From Acarospora socialis (taxonomy: Eukaryota > Ascomycota > Lecanoromycetes > Acarosporales > Acarosporaceae): 64,000 nt of DNA. Where the stretch lies: NCBI GenBank assembly GCA_025617375.2, contig JAMYGW020000002.1, positions 1,178,001 to 1,242,000 on the forward strand, given 5' to 3'. Position numbers and translations under genes: made by a program. Positions 48,796-62,005 of this stretch are shown piece after piece (the stretch's first letter is position 1; the number at the start of each line of letters is the position of its first letter). The notes under the pieces were generated by a model that ran no database searches, was not told the DNA's origin, and saw only the letters and a program-made list of their open reading frames with translations.

Positions 48796-51700
48796 CTTTG
48801 AATATTCTTATGATATAATGAGTATGATGTTTGACACACAGAAGAATGTCTCAACTTTGTTCTTGAGACAAGCTCAGACAAACTCATCTTTACTATTTAC
48901 TTCAGATAGAATGATGACACAATTAGTGATGTCAGTCTCAGTAATACAACTATCTGTGAGTGCATTTAAGATACAGATACTGAATGTTTTTGATGAAGAG
49001 TGAGAAAAACTGTGAGTTTTTGTGACTAAGCTTGATCTATATATTGAATTCAATCAGTCAAAGTTTCAAATCAATCAAGAGAAAACATTGTTTGCAGCAA
49101 TCTATCTTGTGAATGCAGTCTTCAATTAAGTTAATCTCAAGCTGCATGAGTTTCTGAAAAAGAGATACAAAGAATACAATGCAGACATGAAGTCTATGTT
49201 CAATGATTATGCACAGTTTAAGAAAGAAATAAGAAAAACTTTCAAGATAATTGATGAAGAAAGAGTAGCAAAGAGATGAGTTCACATTTTGTGACAGAGT
49301 GAATCAGTAACAGTATACATTACAGAGTTTCAATGATTAGTGACACTCATCAGATAAAATAATGAAGCACTTATCTATCAGTACTATTGTGAGTTGAGAA
49401 AGTTCATCAAAAACAAAATAGTTCAAGCAAAATAATCAAACAATCTTCAAAGAATGATTGATCTGAGTATCAACATCAATAGTCATCAATAAGAATGACA
49501 GATGAAACAAAAAGAATATTGAATATTATCTATGATAAAAGATCAAGAAGAAAGCTTCTGACTGTGAATAAAGCAATATGTTTTATTGATAAAATATAGA
49601 AAAACAGACTCTATGAATCTTGATGTGATTGAGAAGTGCTGTTAGAAGTCATAAAAGATTAGATAAATAAAGCATGAATGTCAGTCAGAGTGATTCACTA
49701 AGTCTTAGATGACATCACAAAATGAAATATAAATGAATTACAACTGCAGAAAATCTGAACATCTTGCTTGAGAGTGTAACAGATCTCAGATAAAAAGAAA
49801 GAATGTTGCAGTGATAGTTAAGAAGAATACACACATAGTGCACAACATTTTCAACTGAACAGTCTGTTATGATGACATGTGCAGAGTACACATGAGCACA
49901 AAAGATAGAGTTGAATAGTATTCTCAGAAATTGTGCAAAAATGTGAAAGACAGATACAACAAGATAAATTGATCAATCTACAAAAAAGAATTAGCTATTC
50001 TTATCAAGAAAAGATTTCTTGATACTGAGAAAGAAGACAATATTCTTGAAGATGACATTAAAGAGACTGATGATTGTGAATTTCAGATTGATGAATCATA
50101 AATATTTTTTAACAGCAATACACTCACAGAAGAAAGTTTGAACAATACTGAGACAGAACTCTTAAAGAAATACTGAATGAAGATTGAAAAAGATTTAAGT
50201 GTTCAAAGAAAAGCAACATCAGTCAGCAAGAAGATACTGAAGAAAAAACAAAGAACTCAAGATCAGAAAGCAAAGACATGTGAAAGATTCAATGATTTAA
50301 TGAGAAACATGCAAACAGTCACAAAAGAACTGATGTCAGAATCTCTTGTGTGAAAAATGAAGAGTCACAAAGTGAAGATATACTTATCTGAAGAATATAT
50401 CATGCAGAATAAAGACAGATGAATTTTCAGTGAAGAATATATATCATCTGAATTTCTACAAAGAGTAAGAGTCTTTGAAAGTCAATTACAGATGAAATAT
50501 GATCAGTATGAATCTCAACTACACTTAAAAAGACATATTGAGCAGTACAGTCTAAAGTATGCAAATCTTATGATCAAAAGAAAATCTATGTAATTTCAAA
50601 AGTTTTGAAGATGAGCTGAAGAATTAAATGAGTCAAAAAATGAAAAGCTTTCTCAACAAGACTAGAAAATAAGAAGCTAGCAGTGTCTCAAAGAAATAAC
50701 AGTGATCATTGAATATGAATCAAAATCATGATCAATGAAAATCAAATCAATACATTGATGAATTTTGAAGTGAACAGTAACATTATGAGTTAATGAATAG
50801 TCAACATGTTAGAATTAGTGACACAGTGAGTGTGCTGTTCATTCAACATACAAATGACAAATGAAGTCATCAAAAGAATTGATGAGAAAATCTGTGTGAA
50901 AGTCTCAATTCTTGAAAACTCACAAGAGATAATATTTGATGTTATGAAATCAATCAGATACAATACAGTACTAAAGATGTTCTGATTGTGCAGAAGAAAT
51001 CTGAAGATTAATTAAGTTATAAAAAAGATATGTGCAGTTAAAGATGCATACAAGATTTCTAAACAATCAGAAATGAGTTTATTAGAACATAAGTTATGAA
51101 ATCATAAGATACTGCTATTGAATGAGAAGCAATTTAAGTGAATGTCATTATATTCAATGAACAAGAATCAACTCAAGAAAGTTAAAACTTATCTTGATGA
51201 GAATCTCAGAAGAAAATTCATAAAATTATTGAAATTACTGACAGAATATTCAATTCTGTTTATATCAAAGAAGAATGACAAGAAATGACTATGTGTTGAT
51301 TACAAACAACTCAACAAGATAACTCATCAGAACAATTATTCTCTACTATTGATAGAAGAGTTGCAAGATCAATTAGACAAGATTAAGTGATTCACAAGTT
51401 TAAATCTCAAGAATGTCTACTATTGAGTCAGAATAAAAGAAGATGAAGAGTGAAAGATGACATTTTGAACAAGATATAAACACTATGAATACACTGTCAT
51501 GTCATTTGAACTAAAGAATGTCTCAGTCATCTTTTAAAGATTAATCAATGATATGTTGAGAGAATATCTCAATGATTTTGTAATCACATATCTCAATAAT
51601 ATTCTGATATACTCAGAAGATCTTGAGAAGCACTGCAAGCATGTGTACAAGATATTAGTGAAGCTCAATGAAAAAGCTCTCTACATGAAAAAGTCAAAAA

Positions 51701-51848
51701 GCAGACTCAAAATCAAGAAAGTTAAGTTTCTAGACTATGTGATTCAATCTGAACAAATCAAAAAGAATTTAAAAAAGACAAAAGCAGTCAGAAACTGATT
51801 AACATCAAAATAAATCAAGAAAGTACAGATCTTTCTAGAGTTAATGAA

Positions 51849-52199
51849 TGTAATGTTTTAATCTGAGATTTCTTGAGTATGTAAAGCTAAAAGTTTGTGC
51901 TTATTGATATAATAGCTGATCTGAAATAGTTCTGGTCTTTAACTCTTAGATTGTTATTTAAGTTGAACATGATTGTTTTCATAAGAAAAACAACTCTACT
52001 ATATAGTGAGTTTGCTTGCTGATCTCATTGTTGAGCTCATTAAGACAGCTTACTCATGCAACTCATCAAGCTTGCTCATCAAGCTCACTGTCAAGCATGT
52101 CAAGATATTACATGACTGCTGTCTAAACATTTTCTGAATGTACACTCTTTACATATATGCATCAGTCTGTTCTAAGTTCATTCTGACTTGATCATAACA
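51849..52199 (-). repeat. LTR Z-, left (3' LTR of the element)
   Basis: 351 bp, reverse-complement relative of the Z+ LTRs. Same length as its partner. Confidence 0.86.
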
Positions 52200-55100
52200 T
52201 TATTTTTTTCTTCTCAGATGTTAGTTCTCTAGAGTCTATATAAGTAAGAATATTCACATTGTTTACTGTCAGTGATGATGTTTTCTAAAAATTCAAATCA
52301 TCTAAGAATTGCAAAGAAAATTCAGATTGATGGTGTGTCTGTTTTGTTTTTTTATGACTATTGTGTTCATCATGATGTCAATTGTTTTGTAATGAAATCT
52401 TGATCAAAATGCAATAAGTATATCTGTTGTGATCATCTGTGTGTCAATGTATTGTGAGAGTCTCTCAATAGAACTTGTTTTTTGCTTCAAAAAAAAATAA
52501 GTAAAACAAACAGCAAATTAACAGTCAAGCATGCTGAGCTTACTGCTCTTTTCTCAAAAGTTGTATATCTTCAGAAAACACTGAATCAGACAGACTGCTG
52601 TGCTTCACAGAAGATTAACTGTCTTGCTGTCAAACTTGATAGTGATAATGATGAAATTGAGAATGAAGATTCTTAAACAATATTATAACTTATTGACTTC
52701 ATATTGTCATTCTTCTGAACTAATATTGACTTTTTTTTTCAAAATGTTGAAGTGTTCTTGTGTAGTTCTTGAGATTTTCTTTGAGTTCTCAGATATTCTC
52801 TGAGATATTGTAATCTTTTTATTTTATGAGATAGTGAACTTTCTCACTAATCATTCTCTTCTCTAAAGTGTTTTTAACTTCATATTCTTCATTGAGTTTG
52901 ACAGATATTTCAGTGATTTGAAGTGATATGAACTGATTGCAATGCTGTAACATGAATGCATAAAATACTGAGTGTATTCTCATTTTCTTGAATAAATTTA
53001 ACTCATAATTTAACTCTTTGATGTTTCATATAACTCTGAATGATTCAATGTTCTTGTTTTTCAGTTTCTTGCTCTTTTTCTTAGTTTGTATGTTGTTTGT
53101 TTTCAAGTATATCTTTTTTTTTCTTTGAATGATCTTGTCTCTATTATTTGTTTCATCTGCTGTTTAATTCATTCTGTCAGATCTTGATGCAGTTTTTTTA
53201 TCTGAGCAATATTCAAAATTACTTTTTAACTTTGTGATCTGTGTTCTTTAGAATCTCATCATATCTTTGAGTTATAGTCATAGTTCACATAAAAAGATGT
53301 TTCTTCTGTGATTTTGTTTCTTGTGTTGTTGTATGCAAACTGTACTGTTGACAACAGTCATACTCAGTTGTCTTGACTTTTGTTGACATAGTGTCTCAAG
53401 TATGTTTTCACTGTTTGATTCATTTATTCACTTTGTTCATCTGTCTGTAAATGATATGTCATTAATATCTTGTGCTTTATTCTGAGTTCTGCTGTGAGCA
53501 TTTTTCAAAACTTGTTTGTAAACAACTTGTCTCTGTTGATGATAAACTTTTTTAATAATCTGTGATTGCTAATCAATTCTCTTAGTATTGTGCATGTCAA
53601 TACTGATGCTGTTGTGATTTCTTTAAATGAAATGAACATTGTGTACTTGATCAATCTGTTCACTATGATTAATATACTATTGAATTTCACTCTTTATGCT
53701 AAGTTCTTAAACAGTGATAACTTTATAATGAAGTTTATAATAACTGACTTTCATGATGCATCTGATGCTTCTAATTGTGTTATTTCATTATATTGTCTAT
53801 TTTGATTGATTTTATTTCTTTAACATGAGTCATACACAGTGATCATTTTGATGATTTGATTTCTAAAATCATTAATGTTGCATCTTCTTCACACAAGATT
53901 CTCAGTGCATTTAATTTCTAAATGTTCATCAGTTCTACTGTAGTGACACATCTTTATGAGTTCTTTGTTTGTTAAGAAAGCTTGCTTCATCTTGTATGTT
54001 GCTGCTAAGTTCTTTGTGAGAACTTCTTTGTTGTCTTTGCTTAAAATTTTGACATATATCATCTGTACATCTTCATGATCAGGTTGTCTACTTAAGATAT
54101 TCACTTTATCATTTTCATTACTCTTCTTGTAATAAATTTGAAATTTGTAGTCTGTCAACTGCTTCACTCAACAAATCTGTTGTTGATTGAGTTGCTTTGT
54201 TATTGCAAAGTTTCTCAAATTCTTGTGATCTGTATAGATCTGAATTGATTTATTTGTCTTTGTAAGATAAAATCTTCAATTTTGTAGCACTTTTACTATT
54301 GCAAGAAGTTTCTTGTTGTGAATCTCATATCTTTTCTTGAGTTCTGATAGCTTTCTAAATTGATATGCTATGAATTTCTGCTGCTCATTCTCAATCTAAT
54401 ATAAACATGTTTTTACTGTAAAATCTGAAGCATCAGTTTTCAGTGTTTTCTCACATACTGAGTTGAGTATTCTCAGATGTGCTGTTTCACTAAAACTTTT
54501 CTTTAATATGTGAAATGCATTCTTCTGTTCTTGATCTCAATGTTATTTTTTGTTTTTGTGTGTCAAATGCATCAGTGATTCTGCAATTCTTGCATAGTTT
54601 AATACAAACTTTCAATAATAGTTCATCAACTCTAGAAAGATCTATACTTTCTTGATTCATTTTAATGTTAATTAGTTTCTGACTGCTTCTGTCTTCTTTG
54701 AATTCTTCTTAATTTATTTAGATTGAATTACATAGTTTAGAAACTTAACTTTCTTGATTTCAAATTTGCTTTTTGACTTTTTCACATACAAGACTTTTTC
54801 ATTGAGCTTTGTCAATATCTTGCACACATGCTCACAGTGCTTCTCAAGATCTTCTGAATATATCAGAATATTATTAAGATATGTGATTACAAAATTATTG
54901 AGATATTCTCTCAATATGTTGTTGATTAATCTCTGAAAGATGACTGAAACATTTTTTAGTTTAAACAACATAACAGTGTATTCATAATGTCTGTATCTTG
55001 TTCAGAATGCTGTCTTTCACTTTTTATTTTCTTTCATTTTAACTTGATAATAGATGTTCTTAAGATTTAAACTCATGAATCATTTAGTCTTGTCTAGTCA

Positions 55101-57677
55101 GTCTTGCAATTCTTTTATCAATGATAGAAAATAACTATCTTAATGAATTATCTCATTGAGTTGTCTGTAATCAACACATAGTCATTTTTTGTCATTCTTC
55201 TTTGATATAAACAGAATTGAATATTCTGTCAGTGACTTCAATAATTTTATGAATTTTCTCTTAAGATTTTTGTCAAGATAAGTTCTAACTTTCTTGAGTT
55301 GATTCTCACTCATTGAGTATAAAGACATTCACTTAGATTGCTTTTCATTCAATAACAATATTTTGTGATTTCATGACTTATACTCTGATAAACTCATTTC
55401 TGATTGTTTAAGAATCTTGTATGTGTTTTTGATTGCATATATTTCTTTTGTAACTTATTTAATCTTCAAATTTCTTTCACACAATCAGAATATCTTTAGT
55501 ACTGCATTATATTCAATTGACTTCATAATGTTGAAAGTTATCTCTTGTGAATTTTCAAGAATTGAGACTTTTACACAAATTTTCTCATCAATTCTTTTGA
55601 TGACTTCATTTATCATTTGTATGTTGAATGAACAGTGCACTCATCATGTCTCTAATTTCAACATGTTGACTGTTTTTCAGTTCATAATGTTACTGTCTGC
55701 TTCAGAATTCATCAATATGTTGATTTGATGTTCATTGATTATAATCTTGATTCATATTCAATGATTATTGTCTTATCTTTGAAACATCACTAACTTCTTG
55801 TTCTCTAGTCTCATCAAGAGAGCTTTTTGTTTTTTAACTTACTTGATCACTCAGTTTGTCTTTAAAGTTCTTGAAATCATCTTGATTTTCTTTCAATCAT
55901 GAGATTTGCATACTCTAAACTGTATCACTCAATGTATTTTTCTGAATGTAGTCAGAGTTCATACTGATTGTACTTCATCTGCAACTAACTCTCAAAGATT
56001 TTTACTCTTTGCAGAAATTCAGATAATATATATTCTTCATTAAAAATTCATCTGTCTTCATTCTGCATGATATATTCTTCAGATAAGTATATTTCAATTT
56101 TGTGACTCTTGATCTTTCACACAAGAAATTCTAATATTGATTCTTTTGTAACTGTTTGTATATCTTTCATTAAATCATCAAATTCTTTACATATCTCTGC
56201 TTTCTGATTTCAAGTTTTTTGCTTTTTCTTCTGTATCATATTGCAGTCTGATGTCATTTTTCTCTGAGTACTTAGATTTCTCTTAATCTTTGCTCAGTAC
56301 TTTCTTGAGAATTCTGTCTCAATATTGTTCAAACTTTCTTCTGTGAGTGTATTGTTATTAGAGAATATTCAAGATTCATCAATCTGAGATTCATGATCAT
56401 CAGTCTCTTCAATGTCATCTTTAAGAACATTGTCTTCTTTCTCAGCATCAAGAACTCTTTTCTTGATAAGAGTAGCTAATTCTGTTTCATATGTTAATTA
56501 ACTTTTCTCATTATATCTGTTTCTCACATCTCTGCATAGTTTCTGAAGATATTATTTGATTTTATCTTTTGCACTCATGTGTACTTTGCACATGTCATTG
56601 TAACAGATTGTTCAGCTAAGAATGTCATGCACTATGTATATATTTTTCTTGACTGTCACTGCAACATTTTTTCTTTTTATTCAAGATCTGTTGCATTCTC
56701 AAGCAAGATGTTCAGATTTTTCACAATTGTAACATGTTTACATCTTGTTTTGCAGTGTTATCTAAGACTTAGTGAATCACTCTGACTGACATTCATACTT
56801 CATTCATTTAGTCTTTCATGACTTCTAACAGCACTTCTTAATTATATTAAGATTCATAGAGTCTGTTTTTCTATGTTTTATCAATAAAACATATTGCTTT
56901 GCTCATGATCAGAAGCTTTCTTCTTGATCTTTTATCATAGATGACATTTAATATTTTTTTTGTTTTATCTGTCATTTTCATTGACAACTATTGATATTAA
57001 TACTCAGATTAATCATTCTCTAAAGATTGTCTGATTGTTCTGCTCAGACTATTTTGTCTTTGATGAACTTTCTCAACTCACAATAGTACTGATAAATAAA
57101 TGCTTCATTATTTCATCTGATAAGTGTTGTTAATTATTGAAACTCTGTGATATATACTGTTGCTGATTCACTTTGTCACAAGATATGAACTTATTTCTCT
57201 GCTGCTCTTTCTTCATCAATTACTTCAAAGACTTTTCTTAATTTCTTCTTAAACTGTACATAGTCATTGAACATAAACTCTGTGTTTACATTGCATTCTT
57301 TGTACTTCTTTTCTAGAAACTCATGCAGTTTGAGATCAATTCAATCAAAAACTACATTCACAAGATAGATTGTCACAAACAGTGTCTTTTCTTGATCAGT
57401 TTAAAACTTCAGTTAATTAAACTCAATGTACAGATTGAGTTTAGTCACAAAGACTCACAACTTTTCTCTCTCTTCATCAAAGATATTTGATATCTGTATC
57501 TTTGATGCACTCAGAAATAGTTGTATAGTTTGAATTAGCATCATTGTTGATTGTGTCATCATTCTATTCAAAGTAAATAATAGAGATGAATTTATCTGAA
57601 CTTGTCTCAAAAACAAAGTTAAGATGTTCTTCTGTGTGTCAGACATCATACTCATTATATTGTAAGAATGTTCAAAA

Positions 57678-58028
57678 TGTAACATTCTAATCTGAGATTT
57701 CTTAAGTATGTAGAATTAAGAGTTTGTGCTTATTAATATAATAACTGATCTGAAATGGTTCTGGTCTTTAACTTTTAGATTGTTATTTAAGTTGAACATG
57801 ATTGTTTTCATAAGAGAAATGACTTTACTATATAGTGAGTTCACTTGTTAGTCTTGTTGTTGAGCTCATCAAGATGACTTGTTCATGCAACTTATTGAGC
57901 TTGCTTATCAAGCTCATCATCAAGCATGTTAAGATATCACATAACTGCTGTTTAAACATTTTCTGAATGTACACTCTCTGCATATATGCATCAGTTCACT
58001 TTAAGTTCATTCTGACTTGATTGTAACA
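57678..58028 (-). repeat. LTR Z-, right (5' LTR of the element)
   Basis: 351 bp, starts TGTAACATTC and ends TTGTAACA on the + strand. Confidence 0.86.
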
Positions 58029-59322
58029 ATGAATTATTATTGAAAGTTTGTACTAAACTATGCAAGAATTGTGAAATCACTAATGCATTTAACACACAAA
58101 AGCAAAAAATAACATTGAAATAAAGAACAGAAGAATGCATTCTGTGTATTAAAGAAAAGTTTTAGTGAAATGACACATCTGAGAATACTCAACTTAGCAT
58201 GCAAAAAGATACTGAAAACTAATACTTCAAATTTCACAGTAAAAGCATGTCTGTATCAGATCAAGAATGAGCAACAAAAACTTATAGCATACTAATTTAG
58301 AAAGCTAACAGAACTCAAGAAAAAATATGAGATTTAAATAAAGAAACTGCATCAAGATCTAACAAAACAGATTGAATAGCAGACAGAATGAATGACAGAG
58401 ACAAGATCATTTAAGAAAGAAAAAAAAGTATATTTAAGAACAGACAACATACAAACTAAGAGAAAAAGCAAGAAGTTAGAAAACAAGAGCATTGAATCAT
58501 TCAAGATTATATGAAACATCAAAGAGTTAAGCTATGAACTAAACTTACTCAAGAAAATGAGAATACATCTGATATTTCATGTATTCATGTTACAGCACTG
58601 CAATCAGTTCATATCACTTCAAATCAATGAAACATCTGTCAAACTCAATAAAGAATATGAAGTTGAGAACATTTTGAGAAGAAAAATGATTAATGAGAAA
58701 GTTTACTATCTCATTAAGTGAAAAGAGTATAATATCTCAGAAAGTAGCTGAGAATCAAGAGAGAATCTTAAGAACTGTGCAAGAACACTTTAATATTTTA
58801 AAAAAGAAAATCAATATTAGTTCAGAAGAATGAAGACATTGAATTGACAAGTTGTGATATTGTTTGAGAATTTTCATTCTCAATTTCATCATTATCACTA
58901 TCAAGTTCAGCAGCAAGACAGTTGATTTTCTGTGTGACACAACAATTCATTTAATTCAAAGTTTTTTGAAAATGCATCATCTTGACAGCAAGAACATCAA
59001 GAACTGCATTTACATCACTTATTTTCTTTTAAAGAAAAAAACAAGTTCTGTTGAGAGACTTTCACAAAACTGCAACACACAGATGACTGTGACAAATATA
59101 CTTATTGCATTTTGATCTTTCACTGATCATGACAAAGCAATCAAGACTGCAAACAGTACAAAATTCACAAGAAAATGTGATGAGACTACCACTGAATTGA
59201 ATTTTCTTTGCAATTCTTAGACAATTGAAATTTTTAGAAAGCATCATTGCTGACAATGAAAGATGTTATATATCTTCACTTAAATAAACTCTAGAGAACT
59301 AGCACCTGAGAAAGAAGAATGA

Positions 59323-59661
59323 TGTTACAATTATATTTAAAGAAAAAAAAGCTCATGAGTCTGTAATCAGAAATTTGTTTGAAGCACATACAGAAAAAAC
59401 TGCTCAACAGCTTAACAGTGAGCAGATGAGCTGAAAACTCAATTTCTTAATGTTGAGACATCAAGACATTAAGAGTGCTCAACACAGAGTCATCAAGCTT
59501 AATCTATATAGTAAAATCAATTTTCTTATGAAATCAATCATGTTCAACTTAAGTAACAATTTAAGAGTTAAAGACCAGAACTATTTCAGATCAGTTGTTA
59601 TATTAACAAGCACAAATTCTTAGCTCTACATATCTGAGAAAGCTCAGGTTAGAATGTTACA
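59323..59661 (+). repeat. LTR Z+, right
   Basis: 339 bp, same length as the left copy. Differences from it are mostly C/T and G/A. Confidence 0.88.
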
Positions 59662-60599
59662 CAGTATTTTAATTGAACACAGATGAAAGATCTTCTTTAT
59701 GTTAATGATACAGTGTATATTCTGCACATAAAAGCTTTGCACAATAAGATATTACAGAAGCATCACAATGATTCTTTTACAGAACATCTAATTACAAATT
59801 AAATCTATACACAAGTCTATAAGAAGTACTGATGATCAGAGATGAAAAAACAAATTAAAAACTATTGTTTATTCTGTTTCATATATTTAAAAGCACAAAT
59901 AATTCACAAAAAGCTTACAGAATAGTTACAGCTCTTAAAATATTTTACACAGTTCTGAAACATAAACACAATGAACTTCATTATAGATTTGTTAGAGAGC
60001 AGAGTTTATAAAAATATCTATGATGTGATTCTGAATGTGATTGACAAATTCTTAAAGATGTATCACTATATTTTATATCAAAAAAACATGATCACAGAAG
60101 ATCTTACAGAAATCTTTGTACAAAAAATAGTTCATTTACACAGAATCTTAACTGTCATAGTGTCAGATCAGAGATCACTGTTTATCTTGCAATTCTGAAT
60201 CAATGTAATGTATACTTTAAAAATTAAGTAACAACTAAACACTGTCTTTCATTCACAAACTAATGAGCAGACAGAGCATCAGAATAATGTTCTTGAATAA
60301 TATCTGTAGAGTTATGTTAACTATGAGCAAAATGACTGAGTAGTACTATTGTCTTTGACAAAGTTTACATACAATGTGAGCAGACATTCTGCAACTCAAA
60401 AGACATCTTTTGAGATGATTTATGAGTATCACTTAAGATTCAATCTATTGTTCACAGACAAGATAATCAAATATACAATAAAGAAAAATAGCTTTACAGA
60501 AGCTAAAATTCTTGCAGATTAACTTCACATCAGTTGCAAAAAGACTTAAAGATTTCTCATAAAAGCTCAAGAGTATCAAAAGAAGTACTATAATAAGAG

Positions 60600-61184
60600 A
60601 TGTTTGCAACAGTCAGATAAGCTCACAAGACATTAAAAATGTTCACAGCAACTAAGTAAGCTTGTGAGACATCAAAGATGTTTGTGACAGTTAAATAAGT
60701 TTATGAGATGTTAAAGACATTTATGACAGTCAGATTAGCTCACAAGACATTAGAAATGTTTGTGACAGTCAGATAAGCTTGTGAGATGTTAGAAATGTTT
60801 GCAATAGTTAAATAAGCTTGCAAGATATTAGAAACATTTGTGACAGTTAAATAAGCTTGTGAAACATCAGAAATGTTTGCAGCAGTTAAATAAGTTTGTA
60901 AAACATTAGAAACATTTGTAACAGTTAAATAAGTTTGTAAAACATTGAAAATGTTTATGACAGTCAGATAAGCTCACAAGACATTAGAAATGTTTGTGAC
61001 AGTTAGATAAGTTTGTGAGATGTTAAAAACATTTGTGATAGTTAAATAAGTTCATGAGATATTAAAAACATTCACAGCAGCTAAATAAGCTCATAAGACA
61101 TCAGAAACATTCACAACAGTTAGATAAGTTTGTAAGATGTTAAAAACATTTATGATAGTTAAATAAGATTTGTAAAACATCATG
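60600..61184 (+). repeat. 39-bp tandem repeat, 15 units, in the 3' part of element X
   Basis: The anchor word (AGTCAGATAA or AGTTAAATAA) recurs at 60,611 and then every 39 bp exactly through 61,157, giving 15 in-phase units. 39 is a multiple of three, so unit gain or loss keeps frame. Units differ mainly by TG/CA alternation. A looser, related repeat continues to about 61,450. Confidence 0.92.
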
Positions 61185-61450
61185 AATAATTATAAAACAC
61201 TAAAGAAGATTCACAGAACATCAAAGATAATCATAAAACACTGAAAAAGATCTGCAAAATATTGTGAATAATCATAAAATACTGAGAGTAAGTTCACAGA
61301 GCATCAAAGAAGATCTGTGAGATATTATAAATAATTATGAAACATCAAAAGCTGCTTACAAAAGATCAAAGAAGATCTGCAAAACATAGTGTTCATGAGA
61401 CATCAAAGAATGTTCACAAAGCATTAAGACAAGCTTGTGAAGCATTGACA
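61185..61450 (+). repeat. Irregular degenerate repeat after the 39-bp array
   Basis: Words such as AAGATCTGCAAAA and ATCATAAAACACTGA recur at uneven spacing of roughly 40-60 bp. It may be an older, decayed extension of the neighbouring array. Confidence 0.55.
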
Positions 61451-61658
61451 CAAGTTTGTGAAACACTGAAACTAAATTATAAAATATTAATCAAGTTAAA
61501 ATAAGCTGAAGAACTGTATCAGTACTTTTTTTTTTCACAGATTTTGAGTATTAAAGAAATCTTACTCACTATTTTTCTTCTCATCAAGAAGTTTTTTCAA
61601 CAGAGAGTCAGCTGAAGATAAGTGTCATAAGAATGCAGCATATAAAAAGAAAAACAAC

Positions 61659-61852
61659 TGTAAGTTCACTTCAGTTTGTGAAGAACTAGAGCTTTCTCAC
61701 AAGATCTTGCATAGTTAATATGCTTAGTAAGTCAGTCTTTGCAAAGAGATAAAAGTGCACACTTTTTCTTTTGCAAAGACTAGCAACAATTTTATCTATG
61801 CATCTCAACTCTTAAAGTTCATTATCACATAACTGTCAAGATCAGTCTCACA
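61659..61852 (+). repeat. LTR X, right
   Basis: 194 bp, preceded by an A/G-rich polypurine tract and followed by the GTAAA duplication. Confidence 0.88.
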
Positions 61853-61857
61853 GTAAA

Positions 61858-62005
61858 TTTAAGCTATGTGATTCAAGATATAATATATAAGTAAGTTAAG
61901 AAAGTAAGTGAGTAAAGAAATGTGATCACTATATATGTGATGAGAATACTTAATAAGCATGCTTAGTCAGCATGATCTCATATGAAGTGATTATGCTTCA
62001 TAACA
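61858..62005 (-). repeat. LTR Y2, right part
   Basis: 148 bp. With the 14-bp left part at 44,542 it totals 162 bp, the same as Y3, which confirms that X sits inside this LTR. Confidence 0.8.

Larger units (their letters stand above)
51849..58028 (-). mobile_element. Element Z-: Ty3/Gypsy LTR retrotransposon, same family as Z+, inverted, structurally complete but broken
   Basis: LTRs of 351 bp at each end, TSD ATGAA at 51,844-51,848 and 58,029-58,033, total 6,180 bp. Reading leftward: gag zone from about 57,690 with a CCHC knuckle near 56,690-56,735; reverse transcriptase about 55,340-54,600; RNase H about 54,560-54,040; integrase about 54,000-53,450; a Cys-containing 3' tail; and a polypurine tract beside the left LTR. 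All domains of a Gypsy element are represented, but every frame is broken many times. This is the innermost and therefore the youngest insertion of the nest. Confidence 0.88.
48457..59661 (+). mobile_element. Element Z+: Ty3/Gypsy LTR retrotransposon, broken, interrupted by Z-
   Basis: LTRs of 339 bp at each end, TSD CAGTA at 48,452-48,456 and 59,662-59,666. Gag zone about 48,790-49,800 with a CCHC knuckle near its end, acidic/basic linker about 49,980-50,700, reverse transcriptase about 51,190-51,840. Z- is inserted in the reverse-transcriptase zone. To the right (58,034-59,322) lie the rest of the pol region and the 3' end, but a segment of about 1.1 kb is absent relative to Z-, taking out most of the integrase zone. 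A polypurine tract precedes the right LTR. Net length is about 5.0 kb. Broken tens of times. Confidence 0.88.
44556..61852 (+). mobile_element. Element X: Ty3/Gypsy LTR retrotransposon, broken, interrupted by Z+
   Basis: LTRs of exactly 194 bp at both ends, TSD GTAAA at 44,551-44,555 and 61,853-61,857. Without the nested insertion it measures about 6.1 kb, normal for the family. Parts in Gypsy order: gag zone about 44,870-46,010 with a CCHC knuckle near 45,960-46,010; reverse transcriptase about 46,920-47,470; RNase H about 47,760-48,130; then the Z+ insertion; integrase about 59,700-60,560; a 39-bp tandem repeat; a polypurine tract just before the right LTR. Structurally whole but broken tens of times, CpG-free. 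It is younger than Y and older than Z+. Confidence 0.88.

Noticed and set aside
51553-51798. Reverse-transcriptase-like frame as a gene (and its inverted match at 54,714-54,971)
   Set aside because: These belong to elements Z+ and Z-; both are broken.
59971-60198. Integrase-like frame as a gene
   Set aside because: It is part of element X on the far side of the Z+ insertion.
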